This document shows, piece by piece, positions 10,700 through 21,500 of a stretch of DNA of 64,000 nucleotides. This DNA comes from Gossypium raimondii. Lineage: Eukaryota; Streptophyta; Magnoliopsida; Malvales; Malvaceae. The stretch spans positions 27,590,001 through 27,654,000 of the forward strand of contig NC_068569.1 of NCBI RefSeq assembly GCF_025698545.1. The letters are read 5' to 3'. Made by a program: the position numbers and the translations under genes. A model generated the notes under the pieces. The model was not told the origin of the DNA, ran no database searches, and saw only the letters and a program-made list of their open reading frames with translations. Numbering within the stretch: the stretch's first letter is position 1; every line of letters begins with the position of its first letter.

Positions 10700-13284
10700 T
10701 TATTTACCTCGGATTTTAACTTTAAGCGTCCAATTATACCTTCCTTCTGGGAGCGGTATGGATTTTGGCATCCGCAATTGCACATCAAACAGTCCAAATG
10801 TTTCCAAAGGTGTTGGAAGGTGCAGATTTTCAGGATCAATTTGAACGCAAAGCTGCCTTGCAACCTGAAATGGAATAAAAGGAGGAGATTAATCGAGTGC
10901 GTAAATGGAAATAACGAAATCATAACATTCCAAGTCCACATCTTAAACGTTTTATGATTAAGCTATGTCACTTGGACTTGAAGCGAGTGTTTGACATGGG
11001 TTTATTCAATTTGCTCCAAGTTTACTCACATATTTGGAGGATATAACCATGTACATATCTAAATACGCGTTGAACATAAATACTTCAGAAAAATAAGAGT
11101 CCGAATAACATAGCATATAACACAAGGAGATTGTCTATTGTAGTGACGTGAGAGAAACTATTACTATCAATAAATATCATGGCCATACCTCAGCAACAAT
11201 TTCTTCTTTTGTCACAGGTGAGCGCAATTCAATTGGGTCATCTTTGGTCGATCGGGCACGAAACTTTTCAACATTGATAGATCTCCTCAATACCTATAAA
11301 ATGCAATACAAGTTACACACTCGTACCACAAAGAGCCTGACATAAATACAATTACTGTTTTCAAGCTTCAACAAACTTTTGAAAAAGATTCACCAATAAC
11401 AAGTTGAATCAATTATGACTAGTCTAGTGGCAACTTGTTGTATGTAGGTTCAAGTGTTGGCATGCTATCTAGGGTTTGAACCTTGTGAAACCCCATCCTC
11501 CTCCCACTTAGAATGTAATGTAAGCTTTGCTTGTACCAAAAAAGAATTTAAACAAGTCTTAATTTAAAATTTTAACACCATTGTTATCCCACATATGCCT
11601 AGTTCCACTATTGTTAGCCTAACCATAGAAGAGGCAGGTCCAATGTTTCAGTCCCACACACCTTGACCTTGTTTCCCCAAACCCTTTAAAAACACACACA
11701 TACAAACATTGTTGAGAGGCTGTTTTTTGTGTATTTCCATGTGTTGGGAGGAAGGCAGATAAAGTATCAGACATTTAAACCAGAAAAAAACATTTACGAA
11801 ATTAAGGGCTTCATAGATGGGAACTAACCAGCCGGCCATTAAGTAGACGATATGCAGCCTTTTCATATACTTTGCTCTTATCTTCGACATTCTTTGTAAC
11901 TACTTGAACCTCTTCTTCCTTGGGTTGATAAATCTGATGAGGAAGTATACCACTGGTAAGTTATCATTTAACTGAAAATGAAAAGCACAATATCCCACAT
12001 ATCAGAAGTGACTCCACCAAATAAAGACTTTCAAAACAGTAACTTAATTTGACAAAACTACATAAGCAGAATGTGCATCTGAAATAAGGAATGGATTTTT
12101 ACTTCATCAATATCTAATATCCATACGCAACATATGAATCCTCAATAAGAGTGAGAGAGTGAGAGAGAACGCAAGATTTAATATAATTGCAGTTGGAGAC
12201 ATGTTTCCTCCTTAAGGATGAAATAGCAGATAATACATGTCTAAGAAAAGGCATTACTTATATCATAACAAGCAAAATCTAACCAAAAACCAACAGCAAT
12301 ATGAAAACACTGTTACTCAGACTCTTCATTTTCCTAAAAAACCTGTGTCAGACACATTCGGATATAAATATGTGTATGATCTTCTAAATATACAGAAAAC
12401 TTAGAAAAAACAAGTATACTTGTGTCGAACACTTAATTGTATCTAGCACTCACCCCCTATGTTAGATGGACTATTCATTTCCCTAATATATTTTTGTCTG
12501 ATACATATACAGACATAGTATAGAGATATACTCCTCCAAATACAAGAAAAAAACCTTAAAAGCAACATATACTCATATCGGTCACATTCACATATCCAAA
12601 TCCACTCCCAAGTCCAGCCAACATAGCTTACCCCATAATCCGAGCAACAAACTGAAAACGTTCTACCTTTATGTCAAGCTTGTTTTTCCTTGAACGTGTC
12701 ATGACAAAAGGTTCATGAGAGACTTAGGTAATGCATACAGATGTGTGTGTTTAAGGGAAAACAAATTGATGCATATTTGTTTGTAAATTAACAATACGAT
12801 TATGATTAATATCAACTGAAAAAGTTTTTTTTATAAACAAACAGCATTGCAAGAACACATGTTTCAAGCATCAAACACAAACTAAAAGAGAGAAGAAAGC
12901 GACCTTACGCTGCTCCTTAATGAGATAAGCGAACTTATCAATATTAGGAACAGCAAGCAATTTCGGCATCAGATGATTGCGAAAATAACCAGGAGCGACT
13001 TTGACAGTCTCACCAGCTTTGCCAAGTTTCTCAATGCTCTAAAAAATGGAAGCAAAAGCAAACGTGAATGATATTTTGCAATCTGAAACAACAAAAAATT
13101 GAGAAAAGAAAAAGATTATTGGATCGAAATGACTCACCGTCGTAAGAATCACATCCAACTTTCTGTATCTAATTCCTTGACAAGCATAGAACAGAGGTTG
13201 CATCAAACGATCATGGCTTTGCTGGACATTCGTTTCTTTGATAATTTGCCGAAGGGCATGTCTTCCATACTGGATATAAGCCAT
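10700..13284 (-). CDS. Large ribosomal subunit protein bL9, mitochondrial
   Basis: Five minus-strand exons: 13138-13284 (ATG), 12904-13038, 11829-11933, 11189-11293 and 10700-10864 (TAA). Each is a multiple of three and they sum to 218 residues. The bacterial L9 N-domain is clear: YRKLDVILTTSIEKLGKAGE, then the diagnostic VKVAPGYFRNHLMPKLLAVP with the APGYxRNxL signature. An N-terminal extension (MAYIQYGRHALRQIIKE) of about 35 residues is consistent with a mitochondrial presequence and with the plant mitochondrial form rather than the plastid one. The C-terminal half (KEEIVAEVARQLCVQIDPEN and ending LKVKIRGK) matches plant bL9m. The donor of exon 2 (AAG followed by GTCGCT) is a weak site but is the only one that keeps the family frame. 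It converges with RNase H2A. Confidence 0.92.
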
Positions 13285-13320
13285 TAATTTCCTAACTTCA
13301 AGTACCTGATTTGGCGGAGG

Positions 13321-13360
13321 GGCGGGAAAATGGATCGCCGGCTAACGGCGAGCGGGAAAA
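13321..13360 (-). promoter_or_regulatory. Pair of E2F-like sites upstream of bL9m
   Basis: GGCGGGAAAA at 13321-13330 and AGCGGGAAAA at 13351-13360 both read as E2F-type TTTTCCCGC(C/T) on the minus strand. They lie about 37 and 67 bases before the bL9m ATG. Both sit in an exact 17-base direct repeat (13322-13338 and 13352-13368, period 30), so one site may be a local duplication of the other. They could be promoter or early leader. Confidence 0.45.
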
Positions 13361-13368
13361 TGGATCGC

Positions 13369-13487
13369 ACGGCGAGGTGGGAAACTCAGATGGGTTTAGG
13401 GTTTTTCGAGTGGACTGAAAAAGCTAAAAGCCTAAAAGGCTAAAACTACTGCATCTGTTCTTCTCGTACTCCTTTGGGCTTATATAT
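13369..13487. other. Promoter region of bL9m
   Basis: The stretch upstream of the bL9m gene on the minus strand. It changes from GC-rich near the gene to AT-rich at the border of the next element. No clear TATA box was picked out. Confidence 0.35.
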
Positions 13488-13710
13488 TTAAAAACCCTCA
13501 AATTATAATGACTTATTGAAAGCCCTTGTAGTATTTTTGTGCCTAAATAAGCCCTTATATATTAATAAATTTCATCTCATCAAAAAATCCCAATAATTAG
13601 AGATAAAGGCTTTTATGAGTATAGATTACGGAAAAGGGGCTTATTTAGGTACAAAAATACTATGAGGGCTTATTTAAATAAGTTACTATTGTTTGAGGGC
13701 TTTTTTAATA
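13488..13710. mobile_element. MITE with long terminal inverted repeats
   Basis: The two ends are inverted copies over about 70 bases: the left arm has AAACCCTCAAA, then AGTATTTTTGTGCCTAAATA and AGCCCTT; the right arm has AAGGGGCTT, ATTTAGGTACAAAAATACT and TTTGAGGGCTTTT in reverse order. The centre is short and has no coding frame. Arms this long relative to total length (about 220 bases) make a foldback MITE. It sits just upstream of the bL9m promoter. Ends are uncertain by a few bases. Confidence 0.65.
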
Positions 13711-13894
13711 GTTAAGCTCTTTTTTTTTCATTTTGTTTTAAATCACCCTATTTGAAACGACGTTGTTTAGAGTTACTAACATCTCAAATTCTTGTCTTTT
13801 GGGTAAATTCTGCATTTGGTTCCTATAGTCTAACCAAAATTTAATTTAGTTTCTCTGCAATATTTTTGGCTGAGGTGATTCCGATGGGTTAATT

Positions 13895-14428
13895 CTAGGG
13901 ATGAGTATTCGATCGAGTTGAATCGAATTGAGTCCACAAATTTTTAGTTAGTTGAGTTGACGAATCCTATTTTAGCAACCGAACTCAATTTGAATTCTTT
14001 TAATCAAATCAAGTAAAAAAATTTCGAGTCAAGTCGAGTTAATGAATCCTATTATTTATACTCAATCTTGTGTTCATATTGACCGATTATTTAACTAGTA
14101 GACGAAGTATAAGATTATTTAACTACATAAACAATATAATTATTTTGCCTTTTAACTTAATGAGTAAACATTTATCAAAACGACATATTTTTGCCTTTTA
14201 ACTTAATAGTTTTAACTTTTAACTTTAGAAAAGGTAAACATTTATCAAAACGATGTAATTTTACCTTTTATTATTCGGATTTTGAATAACTCGAATTGTG
14301 TAATTCATATTCGAGTTAAACAAAAAAATAATTTTTATTCGAGTTGATTCAAATAACTCAATTATTTAATTCAAAATTTGATTATTTTATCAAAATTTTC
14401 AAATCAAATCGGATTTTACTCACCCTAG
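13895..14428. mobile_element. MITE-like element with CTAGGG ends and TTAATT duplication
   Basis: The left end CTAGGGATGAGTA matches the inverted right end CTAGGGTGAGTA. TTAATT flanks both sides, directly before 13895 and directly after 14428, as expected for a target duplication. The inside is rich in GAGTTGAATCGA and AATTCGAGT words and is non-coding. A related but more degenerate copy appears at about 59165-59790. Confidence 0.55.
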
Positions 14429-14479
14429 TTAATTCTCCTTTGGACTAAATTATAAAGTAAAAATATGAAGGTTAAAATT

Positions 14480-14935
14480 TAAAATTATACTTTTATTTTC
14501 AAGAAATATTTATACTTTTTAAATTTAAAATTTAAAGCTTAATTATTAAATTATTAAAATATTAACCATACATATAACAAAAAATTATATCGTAATAAAT
14601 TTAAATTTAACAAAATTTTTTATATATAACAAAAAATTACATAAATTTAAATTTAACAAAAAATTTAAATATATATATAAAAAATTACATAAATTATATG
14701 TTCAAAGTCATTATATTTTTCACACATTTAAAATTTAATATCATACTTTTATTTTCAAGAAATCTTTATACTTTTTAAATTTAAAATTTAAAGCTTAATT
14801 ATTAAATTATTAAAATATTAAGCATACATATAACAAAAATTATATCGTAATAAATTTAAATTTAACAAAAAAATTTTATATATAACAAAAAAATTACATA
14901 AATTTAAATTTAACAAAAATTTTAATAATATTACA
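14480..14935. repeat. Direct duplication of an AT-rich segment, period about 256
   Basis: The block starting TACTTTTATTTTCAAGAAAT at 14488 recurs at 14744, and the similarity runs on through AAGCTTAATTATTAAATT and CATACATATAACAAAAA to the TTTAAATTTAAC words. Sequence is non-coding. A tandem duplication of a spacer segment is the simple reading. Confidence 0.6.
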
Positions 14936-15584
14936 CGTGACAACAGTTCATTGAATAAATTAATACTTTTAATCATTATAACAAAACAATTTGATGTGTT
15001 TATAGAAAATAGGAATCAATTTAATCAATTTACAATAATTCTTAATATTACAAAATTTGATATACATAGGAAAAATATGGAATAAAATTTTGAAAAATTA
15101 TGTTGAAAAATATTAAAATATATATAATAGTAAAATTCAAGATTACCTTCATCGAATTTTAGTATTCTTGAAATATCTTTATTATAAAAACATCATTTTA
15201 TTATAAATACCTAATTTTTTAAATGTAAAATGCAAAATAATACATTTATTTGAAAATGATATATATGATTAAACTAAAAAAATTGAAAACATATATAATA
15301 GGGTTTAAACATTTATTTGGAACTTGAAAGTGGAATAAAATTGAAATTGAATAAAAATTTTATATAAAAAATTGAATTATTAATTAAAAAAAAGGGAAAA
15401 CACTTACAATTTTTAGTATCGAATATGCAAAATTTGTCCTTATCAATTGTTATTATTATTATTATTGTTTTCTTACCGATCGATTCCACTCCCTCCTTCC
15501 TTTTTCTCTCACCGAAGAACTTTTACCATTGAAGATTGTATACAGAATGACCTAGGGTTTCTGATTTCCGTCCAATTCTCCGTC
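14936..15584. other. AT-rich spacer and nicastrin promoter region
   Basis: Very AT-rich DNA without a gene until about 15430. From 15450 a CT-rich stretch (short ATT repeat, then CTCCCTCCTTCC) leads into the nicastrin ATG; it is probably core promoter and leader. No firm TATA box was assigned. Confidence 0.4.
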
Positions 15585-18500
15585 ATGGCTTTAAAAATCG
15601 TTTTTCTCATTTTGCTCTTTAGTTTCCGGTTTCGTCTCTCTCTGTCTGGTAATGGTAAGCTTTTCTTTTGCACATGCGATTTCTAACTCTTAATTTCTTA
15701 AATTTGAATATGCTTTTTTGATTTGATTACTTACAAAAAGGGAAATATATTCAAATTTGTTGAACACAATTGTCTTTTGTGACTTCCGTTTTATGATTGT
15801 TTCAGTTTTTTTTTTTTTTGAATAACTACTTTGATATCTTTTCGTTTACTTCAGTTTTCATTTTTGTTGTTATTCTTTAACATTGTTGATTTGGCGTTTC
15901 TGTATTGAGTTTAGCATTTCTCTTTATTTTGGAAATTTTAGGACAAACGAACTCAATGGAATCAGTTCCTGATCTTCAGAAGTCAATGTATATGGTTGTT
16001 GATGGATACCCTTGTGTACGACTAGTCAATCTTTCTGGAGAGATTGGTTGCTCAAGTAAGACCTCCCCCCACCTCACTGTACCCCAATGATGGTGGAATC
16101 GTTGTACCTAAATGTTTCCATAGAGTAGTTCTTTCAGTTGCTGTTTGTCAATTTGTGCTTTTCCTGCTAATGTTTTGTTCTTCAGATCCTGGTCGAGACA
16201 AGGTTGTTGCTCCAATTATAAAATACAAGAACAACAAGGAGTTGGGTCTGCCATCTGCAATTTTGTTGTCAATGGATGATGTGCAAGGTTTCTTTAGTAG
16301 GTATGTTCTGCCCATCAGTATGTTTTTGAGGCCTCCTTGGGAGTGTCTCCCTGGTATTCATGTAAATTTCTTTTCCTCTTCCTGGGTCTTTGTATTTTTC
16401 TAGTTGAGGGAATATATATATGTATGTATATTTGCCATACCATATAGATATGTTTCCCTCATTAACTGGAATTGTTTACCAAAACTTTCATTTCAAATTT
16501 GTTTTCTTTAGGTGTATATGTATGCATTTTAATTTCTTATATAATCTTTCGGGTTATTTATGTTATACATGCTTTGAATAAACCTGCCATAGAACTCTCT
16601 TATGTATTAAATATTCCATAAAAAGGTAATTATATAGTATATTGAAACAATGCCTTCTAAACTAAATTTCTCTTTTTGATTCGTTAAGTAATAGATTGAT
16701 TAGACTTTTGAAAAGGTCCTAACTGTGATACTTCAAATTTGTGTCTAATTTTGGTTTCTTGACAGCTGGCAATAACTTCGGATAAAAGCTTAAAATATTG
16801 TCATTTTGGCAAGGACTGGTATCTTTTGACTAAGATGTACCAGAACCAAAAGAAAAAAAAATGTTGCAAACAAGGCAACAGACAAGATATAGAGTTAGAA
16901 CTGCTAGGCAGTTAGGATTTTTGAAAGTTTTCTAATTTTAAAAAGTTGAGGAGAACAGGAAAAAATAAATAAAGAAAACAGAGAAGAAATCAATTCCTAA
17001 AGACCAAGCAATGATGCTGAAAATCCTAAAAGAAATAAAATTCTTATTCCTATTATGACATCAACAAGTACTTTAAGACTCCAAATTGAAAATTAATAAA
17101 ATTATCCACAGTAAGATTCTAGAGTCAAATCAGGAATTTCCAGCAAACCAGAAATTAAGAAAATACTGTTGCACTTTAACATTCAGAACACAGAAAATGA
17201 AATGAGAACCTTTAACTTTAACATAAAGAAATGTAAAACTAAATTCAGAAGCAACCAATAAAGTCTGCCCAAGCAATTAGTCCCAGCTCAGCTTCTCATC
17301 ATGGCCTCATGCACTAGGCTTGGGCGTTCTAACCAGCCTTAGCATGGCTCTTAAACATCTTTGCAGGCTGCTGACAGTGTAGAGACTTGCTATTTCCCTT
17401 TTTTTTTTATAGAAAAAATGATTTAATATGTATGCTTTTTCAGTTTTAAATGTGAGAAGAATGCTATATAGTATATGGATGAAATTAGGGTTATTATGAG
17501 CGAGGATTGGGCTTGTTTGTGAATGTGGAATTAATTTTCTTGAAGTTGTAGAAAGCTATTTGAGATCACTATTCTATTCCATGTATTAATTTAGAGCACA
17601 AAAAAGGAGGATAATAATGTGTTGTTTGTATGTTTTAGAATAGTATATGGAGAAGGAAAGCTAGTGTAGCATTGTTATATTTTGAGGTAATCTCTGTACA
17701 TTTGGGTAGCTATGAGAACTGGGGAAGTCTTGCAGCAATACTGAATTGGTTCTGAGGAAACATCTCAATGTGAAGGATCATATTCAAAGGTCAAATTCAT
17801 TTAACAATGGATGTAAGAACCTGTTTCTCAACTCTGAGTTTGACCACTATGGAATAAATATAGAGAAAGTTTGCAATATTAGTGTTATAATATTGGTTCT
17901 TGGGGCCAAAAGTATTTATCATATGCTTGATTGTTGGTAAATATTCACAGTTTATATGTTTCCAAGTTGAAATTTTCTGAAGATTGCTATTAGAGAGGTG
18001 CTAGCCCTTCATTGCAATTTATAGCTTAAGTGCTCACTTTTAACTTTCAGTAAGTTATGAAGATGGCAAACTTTGGGATGAATGTTGTAATTGGTGGCTT
18101 TCTGATGATTTTGTTTGTTGAAGTGATAATTCTCTTCAATAATCTTATCGTCAAATACCTTTTTGTATTTCAGAATATCAAATGATTCAAGCTTTGCTAG
18201 TAATGTTGCTGGTGTTTTAGTTGAATCGAGGGTTGAAATCCAACATAAGCTAAAAGGTAACCCTGTCTTTTACTTATTGCTTTTAGTCTTCTCTTTATGG
18301 AGCTAGGCTGGGTCAAGGAAATATGCTCATTTTACTAAAAAATTAATCTTTTTCTTACAGGATTCTCTCCTGCTCGAAAGTTTCCACAAGCTGAATTTGC
18401 ACCCTATCATAACACCACTTACGAGTGGAACCCAATTGTATGCCATTAGTCTATAGTAGGATAAAGATCCTTTGAGTTTTGAAGTTTCTTTGTTAGCTAG

Positions 18501-21500
18501 TTCGTATTGTACATACGCTCAGGTTTTTGTCATCAATATCTGTTATGATGGGCTTCATACTTTTTTTCAGGGATCTGGAATCATGTGGAAATCGTATAAT
18601 TTTCCTGTGTTTTTGCTTTCTGAAAGTAGCACATCAACCTTGCAAGAGGTAAATCTTGCAGCTTCCAATTCCAATATCTTTTAGTATGATGTTATTGCTC
18701 TGATTTATAACATGAAATTAAGTCTAATCTAGTGATCATGTCTCTTGCATTCAAGAAATGAAAGAAGAGTCTTAGATTTTTTTTGTCAGCTTGATACAAT
18801 GGTTACAGTTAATTATCCTCTTGATTTGTCAAGTCTAATTGCAGTTGTTTGATGAAAATAGATTAAGAGACTGTTAAATTTCTTGGACAGCTAGTTTTCT
18901 GATTTTGATACAATATTTATATCTTTTTGGTTCATTTCTAGTTTTGATTTGCTGGGCATGGTTTATTTCAAATAAAAACCAATATATGATGCAGTTACTC
19001 AAGCAACATTTATGTCATGCTGGAAGAATTGAACAGAATATGAGTGGGACACATGAAAACAGAGAAAACAAGCAGATGAATGTGCCCAAAACAAAAGGCC
19101 AACCGGATAAAAATGTGTCTAAAACTATAACACAATGGCCACTGACTAGATATTTAGGAGAGACTTATGGTTGCTCTACAATCATGGCATTTGATCTCAC
19201 TACTAATTTTAAGACGTCCAAACTCATGACAACTCATATGTACATGAATCTTTAATCAAACAACAGTATTAGAAGGAAGTATGAAGAGGCTAAGAAATAA
19301 AGCTGCCCTTTTGGCCCTAGATTGGTGCTTAGATGCTCCTACGTCTCAAATTGTGCCCAATGTAATTGTGTATAAGGCATAGTTAGTACAATTTTAAGAT
19401 CAGAAGCAAAGATGTCCCGGTATGTAATATTTTAGGCCACAGAAGCATCATGACTGATAGCTTACTTGTTTAGTTAGATTAGTCCTTTTTTAGATGCAAA
19501 TATCCTAATGAGTTCCCTTACCATGCAGATTGCAATGAAGAATGAGAAAACAGAGAAAGCTTATACTACAAATGTTGCAGAATTTGACGTGGTGATGCAG
19601 GTATATTTTACTACTAGTTTAATTGTGGTCGTGCAAGATTTTGTTGATGATGTAACTTCTTGCACCATTTATGACTTACATTCTAGTTTTTGATGCATTT
19701 GCTTTGTGTTAGACAACTAAGGTTGGGACCCATGATTCAGAATCATGTTTGAAAGAAGAGACTTGTCTTCCATTAGGAGGATACAGGTAAAGTTTCCTTT
19801 CTCGTGGAGTTACCACTTCATGGTGCAATCTGTTAGTTTGGTTTTAATCTATTTGGGTTCTAAATAAATATAAACTTCTTTGTCTGGTATCTATTTGAAG
19901 TATGAAGTTCGTCAATTGGTTACTTCTTTGTTCCTGTCCTTACAGAATTATTAACTTTGCAAAGGAAGAGTTGGACCACTTTAGCCAAAAAAAAGAAGGA
20001 AAAATCTGATTAATATCTTCAGGAATAATATAAGAAATGAGTTTGCTGCACCATTTGATTGGCTATTTTCCTAATTAACAATTGCTTCCTTATTTATTTT
20101 TGTTTTATCGGTGTTTTCAATTTGACTGGTACAAAAAATTTAAGCTTCGAATATACAAGATGAAGTGATGTTTATTCTTTTGGTGACATAATGTTTCTAC
20201 TGATAGGTGGCTTGATCAGAGGGGTGAGTCTTATGCTGCATTAGACTTCTATGCTTCAATTTGTGAATTCTAGTCTATGGAGTCACATCTGGCAAATGTT
20301 TGCAGTGTTAGTTTTGGCATTATAACCCTTTCGTTTAGCCAAAATTTAACTAGCCCTTGTCATTAGACAGGCCATAATAGAAAAAGACTAGCCTGCTAGG
20401 TGAGGAAAACATCTATAGCCAAAATTCCATTAGCCCCTGTCATGTGATGGCTATAATAAAAACGAACAGCCTGCTGGGTGAGGAAAATATCACTTCATTA
20501 GCTCCTTTATTTTCCTTTGTACCTAGTGTGGAACTGATGCATCTCGTTTTAGTGCTTGGTTTGATCATTCTCTCCCACTTAACATCTGAGAACCTTGTTA
20601 GTAGTTGGGCTATTCTGCCTTCACTTAGGATATAGAGATGCAAAACAACAGATGTGAAGGGGATTTTAGGACATCTACAGATTTGGCAATCGCCCTGTTA
20701 TAAGTAATGACTAATGCGGGAGAAAGCTGTTACTAGGCCTGTTGGAATAAGGAGAGTAAAGAAACAGATAAGTAGAGTTGTGCCACAAGATATATTCTTA
20801 ACATGTTCTTGGGCTACCATTAAGGTGCCACAGTATTGTTAGACTGACTTGATAACCATGACACAGAAGTAAAACTTGTTGGTAGCCAAGCTGGAAGTCA
20901 CATAAGATGCTTGACTAGATGAAAACTGTAAGTGAAAATGCAACACTGCTATAAAATTAACTTGAAAATCCTTTCAAAATTCACTAAACTAAACTCAACC
21001 TGGAGTAAATCTACAATATCCCATGTCAGCTCTAATCTTCAGTATCCAAATTAGAATTTGTGTCTCTCACCAAACTTTCCCTTCCCTTTTGTACAGCTCG
21101 AGTCAATTCTGCCAGATTTATTTTCCCTGATGAGTCAATCTGGTACCATATTGTCAGAGGATGCTGTCAACCCAATAGACACGCCCATCAAGTTAGGCTA
21201 CCATCCTGCTTTATAAGCTCCACAATTTCTTCACCCCTTAATATATTTGTTTGCTTCATTCCTCCCCTTAATTTCTACCTTACATGGCATCTCTCCTTGG
21301 AATTTCAAAATAATTATTTATTGAGCTTCTTTTAGTTAGCCGGCGCTTAGCCTTTTCTTAGTGTAGATAGTTGAATTGTGATTAGTTCTTTGATACTGGA
21401 TTTTGATGAAATTTAGAGCACTTCTCCATGTTGTAGTAGTATCTGATAATTTTACGGCTTATGTTCTTAAAGGGATGGGTAATGTGCAGAAATCATGTCA

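Noticed and set aside
11400-11545. Possible tRNA-derived SINE in a bL9m intron
   Set aside because: GTCTAGTGGCAACTTG and GGGTTTGAACCTTG recall SINE heads, but box spacing, tail and target duplication could not be shown.
11648-11890. 80-codon minus-strand frame in bL9m
   Set aside because: It is partly an out-of-frame reading of the true exon 11829-11933 running into the intron.
18905-19255. 116-codon open frame in nicastrin intron 6
   Set aside because: It lies wholly between two well-supported exons and has no recognised domain; most likely intron noise.
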